The notes under the pieces are model-generated. The model was not told the DNA's origin and did not search any database. It saw only the letters and a list, made by a program, of their open reading frames with translations. Below, in pieces: positions 25,384 to 33,788 of a stretch of 40,501 nucleotides of DNA; positions within the stretch are counted from its first letter, which is position 1, and each line of letters starts with the position of its first letter. The DNA is from Gammaproteobacteria bacterium. Its GTDB lineage: Bacteria > Pseudomonadota > Gammaproteobacteria > Pseudomonadales > Oceanobacteraceae. The translations under genes were made by a program, and so were the position numbers. The DNA is taken from the NCBI GenBank assembly GCA_013373125.1, contig JABXIK010000135.1:1-40501 (forward strand), written 5' to 3'.

Positions 25384-27600
25384 TTACTTACTGGTATGAC
25401 GGAAGGTGCCGTCCCAGTCATCGGGTAAAGTCTGTTGTTTTAAGTCATCTATGCGCTCGATATACACTTGGTACAACTTAAGTGTGTGATTTTCATAAAG
25501 GGCTCTAAACGACTTTTGGGCTGCATCCCAATCTCGATTTAGGTACAGCTGATAGGCTTGATTATATTGTTCAATCTCATCGAGAATCCGTTGTTCCACT
25601 TGACCTTCTAAGCCAAGAGGTTCGTAAACACGAATCGCTTCTTCTTTACCCTTCACTTGAATTCGATCGGTAAAGCGACACACAAACCCAGAAATATGAT
25701 CATAGGTATCTTCACCGATTAATATTTTTGCACCATAAAATTTGGTAATACTTTCTAAACGAGAACCTAGATTCACGGCATCGCCTAAGACGGTATAAGA
25801 GCGACGATAACTGGACCCCATGTCACCCACGTTCATTAAACCCGTGTTAACACCCACGCCAATATTGACCTCAGGTAACCCCTGTTGCTTAAATTCCACT
25901 TTTAACTCTTCGGTAATGCGTTGCATATTTAATGCTGCCGTTACCGCATGAGCACGATGATCGGGGTCATCCACAGGGGCGCCCCAAAAGGCCATAACCA
26001 TATCGCCAACGTATTTATCTATGGTGCCGTTACGATCAAAAATTTCCTTGGTAATGGGCGTAAAGTAACTGTTGAGCATGTGCTTGAGTTCTTGCGCACT
26101 CAAGGTTTCACTGATGTTAGTGAAGCTGCGAATGTCACTGAATAAAACTGTTAATTCTTTACTCTCGCCAGAAAAACTATAGGCCTCTGGGTCGGCCATC
26201 ATCTTTTCAATATGCGCAGGAGGCACGTATTGATCAAACATGCTTTTCAACATTTTTTTACTGGCACTCTCGCGTAAAAAACCATCGGTGATAAACGTGG
26301 CGGTTAAAAACAATGTCATCATGACGGCACCCGCCATGGGTAAATCCAAGCCTAATGTCCACACATAGCCATTGAAAAATATCACCATGGCAATGATCAG
26401 TGTTCCTCCGATGAGCATGACCATTGGCGCCATCATGGGCAAAATAATAATCATGGTGATGGCAATCAATAATAGCTGTAGGAAAACCGCTCCCGCTTGC
26501 CACTCTGGTTTTTGCGCGAAGCCTCCATGTAATAAGGCATCTAATATATTCGCGTGAACTTCGACCCCAGGGTATTGCGGTCCCATAGGCGTGCTACGTA
26601 AATCCGCTAAACCAATGGCCGAAGTGCCCACAAATACCACCGCGCCTTCTAAGGCACCGGGCTCTAAATTGCCACGCAAAACATCGGTAGCCGAATAATA
26701 TGGATAGGTAAATGCTGGCCCCTGATACGGCACAATAACAAAACCCGAGGGCGTGGTATAAGCGGGAAATTCACTGACGGATATTTGCGTTAACGCCAAC
26801 ACATCACCCACTTCAACTACTTGCGGCTCCACTGTGTCTAAAAATAAATAACGCATGGCCGCACTTAACGCTAAAGATGGATAAAGCTTATCTTTATGTC
26901 GAATTAACAACGGTGCACTGCGCACTGTACCATCGAAATCTGGAAACATAGTCACAAAGCCACCTCCTCCAGCATGCTGTTGCAGACTTTCGATATTGGC
27001 GGTATAGCCAGGTCGTTGCGTGACAACTAATTTGTCTTTCCAATCCTCCGGCACATCAAAAACCTGAGGCGGCAATAAGCCATTTTGATACTCACCATGA
27101 TCTTGGAAGAAGAACCCTAAAACCACATCATACTCTCCCATGGCTTTCGCCATGACCTGATCCGCATCGGCAAGTGTTGAAATGGTTTGCCAATCTTGTT
27201 GTGGCAATTTACCCATTAAGTTGGGTGGGACTGCACGATGAATACGCTCCACAGGGTTCACTTCTTTTTCGCTGAACACCACGTCGAATGCGATAACAAG
27301 CGCACCGGCTTCACCGAGCTTTTGAATAAGGGTCGCCACTTTTTCCCGACTCCAAGGAAAGCGACCTTCATTGATAATGGAGTTTTCATCTATGTCGATG
27401 ATGGCAATTTTAGTGTCGCCAGGAGGACGCTTAGTGATAGGTAAAAACAGATTGAAACGAATGTCATACAACAGATACTCAATGCGAGTAAATACCGATG
27501 CACTGTTGCCTTGGTTTAAAGCGGCCCAAACGATGAGCGCTGAAACAATCACGGCAAACAGTCGGGTATATTGCTGACGTAATATTTTTGAGATGGCCAT
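25384..27600 (-). CDS. CHASE2-domain adenylate/guanylate cyclase
   Basis: A 738-residue membrane cyclase. It has an N-terminal membrane helix, a periplasmic CHASE2 sensor domain (about 40-340; DTKIAIIDIDENSI, FVGTSAIGLADLRSTP), three membrane helices (about 355-440) and a C-terminal class III cyclase domain (about 480-660). The metal-binding aspartates lie in LFSDIRSF and KYVGDMVMAFWGAP, and the sequence also has GVGVNTGLMNVGDMG, so the enzyme looks active. It probably makes cAMP. The tail is helical with a TPR-like feel. It is preceded 33 nt upstream by the YRGQ gene and followed by the truncated gene, forming a likely operon. The cNMP-binding DUF294 protein elsewhere in the window is a possible but unproven reader of its product. 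Confidence 0.9.
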   Translation of the reverse strand: MAISKILRQQYTRLFAVIVSALIVWAALNQGNSASVFTRIEYLLYDIRFNLFLPITKRPPGDTKIAIIDIDENSIINEGRFPWSREKVATLIQKLGEAGALVIAFDVVFSEKEVNPVERIHRAVPPNLMGKLPQQDWQTISTLADADQVMAKAMGEYDVVLGFFFQDHGEYQNGLLPPQVFDVPEDWKDKLVVTQRPGYTANIESLQQHAGGGGFVTMFPDFDGTVRSAPLLIRHKDKLYPSLALSAAMRYLFLDTVEPQVVEVGDVLALTQISVSEFPAYTTPSGFVIVPYQGPAFTYPYYSATDVLRGNLEPGALEGAVVFVGTSAIGLADLRSTPMGPQYPGVEVHANILDALLHGGFAQKPEWQAGAVFLQLLLIAITMIIILPMMAPMVMLIGGTLIIAMVIFFNGYVWTLGLDLPMAGAVMMTLFLTATFITDGFLRESASKKMLKSMFDQYVPPAHIEKMMADPEAYSFSGESKELTVLFSDIRSFTNISETLSAQELKHMLNSYFTPITKEIFDRNGTIDKYVGDMVMAFWGAPVDDPDHRAHAVTAALNMQRITEELKVEFKQQGLPEVNIGVGVNTGLMNVGDMGSSYRRSYTVLGDAVNLGSRLESITKFYGAKILIGEDTYDHISGFVCRFTDRIQVKGKEEAIRVYEPLGLEGQVEQRILDEIEQYNQAYQLYLNRDWDAAQKSFRALYENHTLKLYQVYIERIDDLKQQTLPDDWDGTFRHTSK

Positions 27601-27633
27601 AGCATTAAAGCATAGCCGCTTTATTTTAAAGTG

Positions 27634-27975
27634 TTAGGCCACCACTTGACCGCGATAAATACGTTTAGGGCGGTTATCTGCCGCGGCCGATTCACTGGCT
27701 ACATCAGGAATCACCTGACCACGATAAACGCGCTTAGCACTCGTCTGTGCTTCTTCAGCCGGCTCAGTGCGTACTCTTAATTCAATGCCCATCATGTCTT
27801 CGAGATCCGCAAACAATAGCAAGGTGCGCTGATCATGACTTTTACTCACTAAGGCTAAGATATTTTGCACGATATCCGGTTGGCTAAGTTTTAATTCCAC
27901 CCCGAATTCACTGCGAAGACGTTTACGAAGTTGCTGCATGATATCGATCATGTCTTTGGTCAGATTAGGAATCAT
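27634..27975 (-). CDS. Unknown protein with duplicated KRxYRGQV motif
   Basis: A 113-residue soluble protein of no family I recognise. Residues about 1-75 are helical. The C-terminal third is disordered and carries two copies of K-R-(V/I)-Y-R-G-Q-V, the second almost at the C-terminus, separated by an Ala/Ser/Asp-rich linker. The DNA of the two copies differs mainly at synonymous positions, which implies selection on the peptide. It lies 33 nt upstream of the CHASE2 cyclase gene in the same direction, so a link to that signalling protein is plausible. Confidence 0.7.
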   Translation of the reverse strand: MIPNLTKDMIDIMQQLRKRLRSEFGVELKLSQPDIVQNILALVSKSHDQRTLLLFADLEDMMGIELRVRTEPAEEAQTSAKRVYRGQVIPDVASESAAADNRPKRIYRGQVVA

Positions 27976-28073
27976 AAATGCTCTTATTTTCAGATGTGTT
28001 TGACACGAATACCTGTGTGTTGAGCAAAGCTCGTACCACCTAGAACGTTCTGTAATAAAAAACTGCTTTATGG

Positions 28074-28153
28074 GCGAGGCGCTCGAATTACCATGGCTTA
28101 AACCCGCCCTACAGATACACCGAATGGCTTAGCGGGTTGCGCCTTCGCAACCC
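28074..28153. repeat. REP-like extragenic palindromic element
   Basis: Nested GC-rich inverted repeats: GGGTTGCG (28134-28141) with CGCAACCC (28146-28153); AACCCGC (28101-28107) with GCGGGTT (28132-28138); CGAG-GCG-CTCG near 28077; and a direct repeat ATGGCTTA at 28093 and 28124. On the minus strand it reads GTAGGGCGGGTTTAAGCC, similar to the GTAGGGTGGGTTA-type dispersed repeats common in gammaproteobacterial intergenic DNA. Only one copy is in this window. Confidence 0.45.
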
Positions 28154-28361
28154 AAGCACCAAAGAAAAGCCCAACTAGGAAATAACGCACCATAAAGAGA
28201 CACCCTAAACGACCTAACAGGGTGGGATTTGACTAAAAAAACAACGATTCAGGATATTCCCCCAAAAAGCGTCCCGATTTTGGGCGTATATGAGGCATTA
28301 CAAAGCAGAAATTCGGTTTGGCAAAGTTGGCAAGCTTTCTGCAATAAGGGATATAGCAAGC

Positions 28362-28471
28362 TTTTGTTTCTTGCAAAGCGTAGATTCGTGTCGAAAGACT
28401 CAGTTTTATCGGGGCCAATTAATCTTGCACGGGTTAATTTGATTTAGCTGATTGAATCTACGCTTTTTTTT
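28362..28471 (+). ncRNA. Candidate small RNA with closing 13-bp stem
   Basis: AAAGCGTAGATTC (28375-28387) is exactly complementary to GAATCTACGCTTT (28454-28466), followed by eight T (28464-28471). Inside the closed loop are GTC-GAAA-GAC (28390-28399) and AATTAA/TTAATT (28417-28439), giving a multibranch-like fold. A possible weak promoter is TTGGCA (28327-28332) and GATATA (28350-28355). The 5' end is a guess from that promoter. It matches no RNA family I know; a plain long-loop terminator is the alternative. Confidence 0.4.
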
Positions 28472-28486
28472 CGCCCAAAATTTAGG

Positions 28487-29134
28487 TTATTGGGCTTCTT
28501 CAGCTCGCATTAACTGGCCGCTTTCATCAAAATGCTTAATGCGATCTAGGGCAAAGCGGATCTCTTCTTTCATTAACTTTTGCTTTGTCAGATAGGTTGT
28601 GATGTCTTTAACAAACAGCTCATCGGTCCATTCATCTCTTGGACGCGAACGCACAAAGTCACTGTAAATACGATGCCCTAGTCCCTGAATTAATTGCTTA
28701 TTTAATTGCTCCATTAGATACACGTGGACAGATTTGTTAATTAACGTTTCCACCTTATCCACTTGCACCTGTTCAAAATTCGCTAACCGTAATTGCGCAA
28801 TAAGCAGGTCACGCCAAGTCAACTTTTGTTGCACCGAGGCTTCGGTATCTTGCGTGGTATTTTGAGCTAATAATTGCAGTGCCATATCCAGCTGCACTTG
28901 AGTCAACTGGCCAATGACCGCAATGTGTTTTTCCATCTGAGTTTGAAAGGCTTGGTCTTGATCTCGATGTAAATAATAAATCTTATCCAAGCTCAATAAG
29001 GCGTAATCAAAAATCGTGAGCAAGGCAATTAACGCAGCAAAAACAAGCGGAGAGAGTTTTTTGGTATGCAATAAAACCGTTAATAAGGCGAGTAAGCCAA
29101 TACTAAACAGTAGAATAAAAATGGTAATGGCCAT
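28487..29134 (-). CDS. Hypothetical membrane protein
   Basis: A 215-residue protein with two N-terminal membrane helices (about residues 3-22 and 28-50) and a long cytoplasmic or periplasmic helical part rich in Gln and Leu (about 60-215), likely coiled coil. No catalytic motif is visible and I do not recognise a family. It follows the CBS-domain gene on the same strand after 57 nt. Its stop lies close to the T-run of the candidate small RNA, which runs toward it from the other strand. Confidence 0.7.
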   Translation of the reverse strand: MAITIFILLFSIGLLALLTVLLHTKKLSPLVFAALIALLTIFDYALLSLDKIYYLHRDQDQAFQTQMEKHIAVIGQLTQVQLDMALQLLAQNTTQDTEASVQQKLTWRDLLIAQLRLANFEQVQVDKVETLINKSVHVYLMEQLNKQLIQGLGHRIYSDFVRSRPRDEWTDELFVKDITTYLTKQKLMKEEIRFALDRIKHFDESGQLMRAEEAQ

Positions 29135-29191
29135 GGGGCAACCTGTGATATGAAATCAAAGGCCACAAACTAGCAAGTGCCACTGGTTTGA

Positions 29192-29626
29192 TCAAGCGAC
29201 ACTGTTCCCACCGCCAGGAAAGAATTCTTCTTTTAATGCTTCACTGTAGGCATGACACGCATCAGAAAATGTAAACACCCCAGCCAATTTGTCATGTCGG
29301 GTGACCAGCACACAGTCAGCATGGGCATCGCTCATATAGTCTAAAACCTCGATCAGAGACGTATATAAATCCACGGTATAAACATTATTAGGGCACAAAT
29401 CGGAAACGATTAAGTCTTCGAAGTCTGTGTGGCTATGCCCGGGTAATTCAATGCGCTCAAATTCGCGCTTACTCAACACACTCAAGCTGCCATCTGAAAG
29501 TTTTACCGGTAAATGCCCGACTTTGTGCTCTTTCATCATGGCCTTGGCTTGCGCCATGGATGCAGTATCTTCGATGGAAAACGGAAATGCAGTCATCACA
29601 TCCTTGATTCTTGGCATGCGTTTCAT
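29192..29626 (-). CDS. CBS-domain pair protein
   Basis: A 144-residue stand-alone protein made of two CBS motifs: about residues 5-60 (RIKDVMTAFPFSIEDTAS, VGHLPV) and about 75-135 (VYTVDLYTSLIEVLDYM, GVFTFSD). Such pairs bind adenine nucleotides and act as energy sensors. The ATG at 29626 has GAGAGG upstream; a TTG two codons earlier is less likely. It is followed by the membrane protein gene and preceded by the DUF4404 gene with an 17-nt gap, so the three may be co-transcribed. Confidence 0.85.
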   Translation of the reverse strand: MKRMPRIKDVMTAFPFSIEDTASMAQAKAMMKEHKVGHLPVKLSDGSLSVLSKREFERIELPGHSHTDFEDLIVSDLCPNNVYTVDLYTSLIEVLDYMSDAHADCVLVTRHDKLAGVFTFSDACHAYSEALKEEFFPGGGNSVA

Positions 29627-29643
29627 AATCAACCTCTCTGGTT

Positions 29644-29898
29644 CTATATGCCCATCTTGCCTAAGACATCAATGATGTCGCGAATCACAGCGGATGCACT
29701 GGGGTATTGGCTATCAAACTCCACGGCTTGCTGCTCTAAGCGATGACTCACGCCCGCATCGGGTGTACCGCCTTCTAGCGCTAATTGGATATCGCGATCC
29801 AGTTGCTGTAACAACTCGCGACTTTCTGCATCCAGTTCCTGGATATCCCCAAGGGTTTGTTTTAATTGGGCCAGTTTACTCTTCAGTTGCTCATGCAT
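29644..29898 (-). CDS. DUF4404 family protein
   Basis: An 84-residue helical protein that fits DUF4404: an N-terminal amphipathic coiled coil (LKSKLAQLKQTLGDIQELD), SRELLQQLDRDI, and the typical C-terminus with ASAVIRDIIDVLGKMGI. The function of the family is unknown. ATG 29898 is preceded by AGGAGT with 6-nt spacing, so it is preferred to a start six codons upstream. Confidence 0.8.
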   Translation of the reverse strand: MHEQLKSKLAQLKQTLGDIQELDAESRELLQQLDRDIQLALEGGTPDAGVSHRLEQQAVEFDSQYPSASAVIRDIIDVLGKMGI

Positions 29899-30012
29899 GC
29901 AGTGACTCCTAGTCAAAGAGGGTATTCACATACTGCCACTCTAATAATATAGATCAAGTTCCCAAGAAACAGAGGAAGAATCATGCTGTGAAGATAATAA
30001 GGAGGGAAAAAC

Positions 30013-30038
30013 AAAGGCGAGTCATAAACTCGCCTTTT
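30013..30038 (-). terminator. Terminator of the DUF2788 gene
   Basis: AAAGGCGAGT (30013-30022) pairs with ACTCGCCTTT (30028-30037). On the minus strand the stem is followed by TTTGTTTTT. It lies 8 nt after the DUF2788 stop. Confidence 0.85.
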
Positions 30039-30045
30039 AATAGAA

Positions 30046-30246
30046 TTAGATGTTCATGGTGACTTTGAGCACGCCTTTGATGATAAAGCCCAGCATGCCC
30101 AACCCCAAAGCAAAGAACAGAACTGCCATACCAAACTTACCCGCATTCGAGCGCTTACCTAGGTCATAAATGATAAACATCATGAACGCCATAATCGCAG
30201 CAAGGCCAATATACAGCATCAAATCTTCAAACTGTTCGAATTCCAT
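30046..30246 (-). CDS. DUF2788 family small membrane protein
   Basis: A 66-residue protein with two membrane helices (about residues 8-28 and 40-60) separated by the basic loop DLGKRSNAGKFG, and the MEFEQFEDLML N-terminus typical of DUF2788. Function unknown. The true start is ATG 30246, since the longer frame begins with a TTG. It has its own terminator and probably its own promoter, so it is a single-gene unit. Confidence 0.85.
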   Translation of the reverse strand: MEFEQFEDLMLYIGLAAIMAFMMFIIYDLGKRSNAGKFGMAVLFFALGLGMLGFIIKGVLKVTMNI

Positions 30247-30273
30247 AGGATCACCCAATCAAAAATTGGGCGC

Positions 30274-30279
30274 ATTATA
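30274..30279 (-). promoter_or_regulatory. Putative -10 box of the DUF2788 gene
   Basis: A perfect TATAAT on the minus strand, 27 nt before the DUF2788 start and just beyond the AbgT stop. The -35 region is not well conserved and would overlap the end of the AbgT gene. Confidence 0.45.
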
Positions 30280-30292
30280 ACCAATTCGAGCG

Positions 30293-31774
30293 TTAATTCG
30301 ATACCTCAGGGCCCAATGGCCACCCAGCAACCAGCCAAATAGTCAGTAAGCTGCCCCAGATCAAAAACAGCGTAATGGCATAGGGCAACATCAACGTCAG
30401 CAAGCGCCCAACGGACAGGTCTTTCTCATATTTCTGGCCATAAGCCAGCACTAACGGAAAGTACGGCATAAGAGGCGTAATGATGTTGGTGCTGCTATCC
30501 GCCACGCGATAAGCCCCTTGTACCGACTCTGGCGCTATGCCGATTAAGTAAAAAGCGGGCACAACGATCGGTGCTAACAAGCCCCATTTTGCAGAGGCGC
30601 TGCCGATGAACAAATTCAAAATACCGCTAAATATCATCAAGGCGACTAAGGCAACCGGGCCGGATATCGCCAGCATTTCCAGCAAAGAAGCCAGATGAAT
30701 GGCCATCACAGCCCCTAGATCACTCCACTTAAACCATGCAATGAACTGGGCCACCACAAACATCAATACAAGATACGGCGCAATATCCGTGATGCCTCGC
30801 TCTAATGCTTTGACCCAATCATGCCAGCTAGTAAAGCGTTTATGCACGACCCCAAACACCGTTGCTATCAGAGCCACACTCAAAGCAATCATCGCCACCA
30901 AGGAAGACATAAACGGGCCGTGAAGCAATCCACCTTGCTCATTTCTCAATACCGCATGTTCTGGCAAGGTGAGTAACAACCAAGCTGCCACCACAACGGC
31001 AAGAGCGACAAAGACAGGTTTACCGAAAGAGACCGGCTGCGCTTCATCAAGGGCCTTGGCAGGCGTTACCACTTGAGCAGAGGTTTGCATTAAATACGGC
31101 TCCACCCAAAACCGATTTACCAGTACGCAGCTCAGCATCACCACAAATACACTGACCACCATGAAGTAATAATTAGCGACGATGCTCACCTCTTCATCAG
31201 CCACTAAAGCAACCGCTTCTGAGCTAATCCCAGAAAGCATGGCATCGACAGGTCCAACTAGTAAGTTGGCACTAAAGCCCCCTGACACACAGGCAAAACC
31301 CAAGGCCAGTCCCGCTATGGGGTGTCGTCCCACCGCCATAAATACCGCTGCACATAGCGGCAACAAAACCACATAGCCTGAGTCCACTGCGATGCTCGAC
31401 ATAACCCCAAGAAAAGCGATGGCCAACGCTAGGACCGCCTGTGGCGTTGAACGGGTTAAGCGAGTAATAAGAAAGGGTAAGAAGCCGCTGCGCTCGGCTA
31501 ATGAAAATGCCAGAGCCATTATGACCACAGGTCCCACAGGGGCAAAGTTCATGAAATTCTTCACCATAGAAGAAAGCATAAACACGGCACCGGAATCCGT
31601 TAATAAACTGTGTACCTGTAACCATTCGCCAGTAGCTGGGTGTTGCGCTTGCCAGCCTCTCCATTGGCCAATCGCACTCAGCACAACCACCGTCAAACAC
31701 AGATAGATAAATAGCGCCATTGGGTGGGGAATACGATTCGCCATGCGTTCGATGGTCTGTAAAACATGCGTCAT
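30293..31774 (-). CDS. AbgT-family transporter
   Basis: A 493-residue polytopic membrane protein with about 12 hydrophobic segments. The AbgT signature is clear: MVKNFMNFAPVGPVVIMAL, SIAVDSGYVVLLPL, GFSANLLVGPVDAMLSG and SSTNIITPLMPYFPL. Members import p-aminobenzoyl-glutamate (AbgT) or export sulfonamides and folate precursors (MtrF, YdaH). Import versus export cannot be told here. I chose ATG 31774; a GTG three codons upstream sits too close to the AGGGA site. It is divergent from the zinc-ribbon gene. Confidence 0.92.
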   Translation of the reverse strand: MTHVLQTIERMANRIPHPMALFIYLCLTVVVLSAIGQWRGWQAQHPATGEWLQVHSLLTDSGAVFMLSSMVKNFMNFAPVGPVVIMALAFSLAERSGFLPFLITRLTRSTPQAVLALAIAFLGVMSSIAVDSGYVVLLPLCAAVFMAVGRHPIAGLALGFACVSGGFSANLLVGPVDAMLSGISSEAVALVADEEVSIVANYYFMVVSVFVVMLSCVLVNRFWVEPYLMQTSAQVVTPAKALDEAQPVSFGKPVFVALAVVVAAWLLLTLPEHAVLRNEQGGLLHGPFMSSLVAMIALSVALIATVFGVVHKRFTSWHDWVKALERGITDIAPYLVLMFVVAQFIAWFKWSDLGAVMAIHLASLLEMLAISGPVALVALMIFSGILNLFIGSASAKWGLLAPIVVPAFYLIGIAPESVQGAYRVADSSTNIITPLMPYFPLVLAYGQKYEKDLSVGRLLTLMLPYAITLFLIWGSLLTIWLVAGWPLGPEVSN

Positions 31775-31998
31775 ATTGGCCACTTTCCCTTATGAATTGT
31801 CCAAATTAGGATATTTACTTTAATTCTGGCGGCATTCAACCAAACCAAAAAACTACTTATTTTTCAACATACTAGAAGCTGTTATCAAAAGCAGAACAGA
31901 GTATTTCAGGGCAAACAACGACAAGCGATACTTTTGTACTAGAAAAACCACTTTTTCACACTAGAATGGCGCCCGTATCTCGTTTATTAGGAGCCATC

Positions 31999-32262
31999 AT
32001 GGCGTTATTACAGCTTGCCGCAGCTGCGGAAAAAATTGAATCTAGGTCGAACCTAGCCACTATTTTACCCAGCAACATTCCCATGCCGATTTGTTGCGAT
32101 GCATGCGACCATGAACAAACTTACACCATGACGCACTTACGTCAATTACCGACCTTGGTGTGTGAAGACTGTGGCGATTCGCGTCCATTCAGCGCCTTCG
32201 AATTAAACATCATCGAATCCACGTTAAAAGACATGGGTTACTTTTTACAAAAACGCGCCTAA
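31999..32262 (+). CDS. Small zinc-ribbon-like protein
   Basis: An 87-residue protein with two CxxC knuckles, CCDAC (about residues 32-36) and CEDCG (about 56-60), spaced as a zinc ribbon. The N-terminus is Ala/Leu-rich and the C-terminus is helical. TAGGAG lies 6 nt before ATG 31999, which decides the start. A role in nucleic-acid or protein binding is plausible but unknown. It ends at a bidirectional terminator shared with the TetR gene. Confidence 0.75.
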   Translation: MALLQLAAAAEKIESRSNLATILPSNIPMPICCDACDHEQTYTMTHLRQLPTLVCEDCGDSRPFSAFELNIIESTLKDMGYFLQKRA

Positions 32263-32300
32263 CCAAGTTTCAGTATCAACCTAATAAAAATAACAGATAC

Positions 32301-32330
32301 AAAAAAGGAGACCTAAGGTCTCCTTTTTTA
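32301..32330. terminator. Bidirectional terminator, zinc-ribbon and TetR genes
   Basis: Six A and GGAGACC pair with GGTCTCC and six T over a 3-nt loop, between convergent stops at 32262 and 32344. Confidence 0.92.
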
Positions 32331-32343
32331 TGCAAGCAGATTA

Positions 32344-33057
32344 TTAATCTTCTTTAGGCACATCAATCTTCAAGATCAATGACACCTGACGCTCCAAAAT
32401 ATCACGCTGTGCTTGCTGATCGATGTCTTCTGGCTCCACGAGAAGCGCTTCATACTCCACTCGGCGCAAAGTACTTACCAAAATTTGCGCATCTTCTTTT
32501 GGATGAGAGCTATGTACTAGATTTAAAAACTCGATGAGTTTTTGCTCCATGGCTCTGGCATGTTGATCCGCTAAACCTCGTAAATTTTCATTCAATAAGG
32601 CTTCGTAGCGAAAAGCTTGATCGGCCACGGCCATCTCACGATTGTGGGTGGTTTTCTCAATGACATAAGCAAGTAATTGATCCACGATCACTTCCACGAG
32701 TTTTGGCCCCGTAGTGAGTTCAGCTAACTTTTTACCATCGGCATTTTCAAGGGGTTCATACATCTTGCGTGCAAACACATTCACAATGGACTGTGCCTTT
32801 TCTGCATACAGCATGAAGGTATCGCTGATAAGTTCTTGAATGTCTTTGAAATAATACGTGGTAGCAGCAAGAGGCACATCGGCTTCTTTTGCCACACTGC
32901 GGTGACGAATGGCGCGAACACCATCGCGTACCACGATACGTAACGAGGCTTCTAAAATGGCTCGGCGACGTTGCTCACTCCCTGCTCGAGAGGTTTTTCG
33001 ACCTCGATATTGTATGGAGCTGGGCTCGTTCACTTGGGCCTTCTCTAGTGCTGTCAT
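32344..33057 (-). CDS. TetR-family transcriptional regulator
   Basis: A 237-residue regulator. The DNA-binding domain (about residues 28-80) has RRRAILEASLRIVVRDG, VRAIRHRSVAKEADV and PLAATTYYFKDIQELI, the TetR helix-turn-helix. The remaining helical domain would bind an unknown ligand. An AGGA site precedes the ATG. The 232-bp upstream gap contains AT-rich sequence with a short symmetry TATAA-N6-TTATA (near 33090), a weak candidate for an autoregulatory operator. No obvious target gene is divergent from it except the unknown 146-residue protein. Confidence 0.9.
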   Translation of the reverse strand: MTALEKAQVNEPSSIQYRGRKTSRAGSEQRRRAILEASLRIVVRDGVRAIRHRSVAKEADVPLAATTYYFKDIQELISDTFMLYAEKAQSIVNVFARKMYEPLENADGKKLAELTTGPKLVEVIVDQLLAYVIEKTTHNREMAVADQAFRYEALLNENLRGLADQHARAMEQKLIEFLNLVHSSHPKEDAQILVSTLRRVEYEALLVEPEDIDQQAQRDILERQVSLILKIDVPKED

Positions 33058-33289
33058 TGGCGAATCCTGACTAATGTAGCGCTTATTATAATTATTGTTA
33101 TAGCAATGTTATTTTTATATGTGGCCTAAGATTACTGATTCCATCGGCAAAAGCAATCTACAAAGTAGGCAAGCCATTGCCCATTTTAGAGTAGTTGCTC
33201 GAATTTAATCCCGTAATTTCAATCACTTAGAAGATTGGCTTAAATCTTGATTAACTCATAACAAAGACTGGTAATGAGCGATCAATGTG

Positions 33290-33730
33290 ATGGATATTTT
33301 CGGCTTACCTAAACGCATGATGCAGCAATTTGGGCAATTGACTCAGGTGGATAAGGCCCAACCTGTTAGTAAACAAGCGCCCACCAATAATGCTGATATG
33401 GCACTATCATCCATGAGCGAGCGCATCGATTATTTGGCGCAAACATTCGATGTGAAAGCATTAGAAGTAAAAGACATTCTGCCACTACAAAGTGCGCTCA
33501 CTGAAAACAACTTTATTCAGCCACATCAAGTTCGTGCCCAAGGGTTGCTTACCCAATTGGCTTATCAGCATTATCAAGCTGGTCCCATGGATTTAGAGAA
33601 TGCGTTAGAAAACCATCTTGCCGGTTTAAAAGAAAAAACCTCGGTATTGGCCGACTACAAAGAAGGCCAGCATGTTTTAAATGTGGTACGCAATCTTGCC
33701 AGCGCACGAGAACCCATGCATGCAGCTTAA
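33290..33730 (+). CDS. Hypothetical protein (146 aa)
   Basis: A soluble protein without signal peptide. The first 40 residues are polar and Gln-rich, then two helical stretches (about 48-75 and 85-140). No motif or family is recognised. The start is the ATG at 33290, just after a GTG; the upstream GAGC is a weak ribosome site. It lies between the TetR gene (divergent) and the DUF481 gene (59 nt downstream, same strand). Confidence 0.65.
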   Translation: MDIFGLPKRMMQQFGQLTQVDKAQPVSKQAPTNNADMALSSMSERIDYLAQTFDVKALEVKDILPLQSALTENNFIQPHQVRAQGLLTQLAYQHYQAGPMDLENALENHLAGLKEKTSVLADYKEGQHVLNVVRNLASAREPMHAA

Positions 33731-33788
33731 TGAGCTTAAAATAGAAGTGTGCTAAAGTAATAGGCATATTCTAAAGATAAGATCCAAT

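Larger units (their letters stand above)
27976..28486. other. Gene-poor intergenic region rich in hairpins
   Basis: About 510 bp without a convincing gene. It holds REP-like inverted repeats (28074-28153), stems CACCCT/AGGGTG (28201-28224) and CCCAAAA/TTTTGGG (28261-28284), direct copies of GCAAGCTTT (28330 and 28356), and a candidate small RNA ending in a 13-bp stem plus T-run (28362-28471). A 72-codon TTG-start ORF (28229-28447) and its antisense have no ribosome site. Confidence 0.6.

Noticed and set aside
28229..28447. 72-codon TTG-start plus-strand ORF in the 28 kb gap
   Set aside because: No ribosome site, a rare start codon, composition unlike neighbours, and its stop falls inside the loop of the candidate RNA. 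A 61-codon antisense ORF covers the same DNA.
28000..28486. Stable RNA such as RNase P RNA, tmRNA or 6S RNA in the large gap
   Set aside because: None of the diagnostic conserved segments, for example GAGGAAAGTC or the tmRNA tag and acceptor end, are present on either strand.
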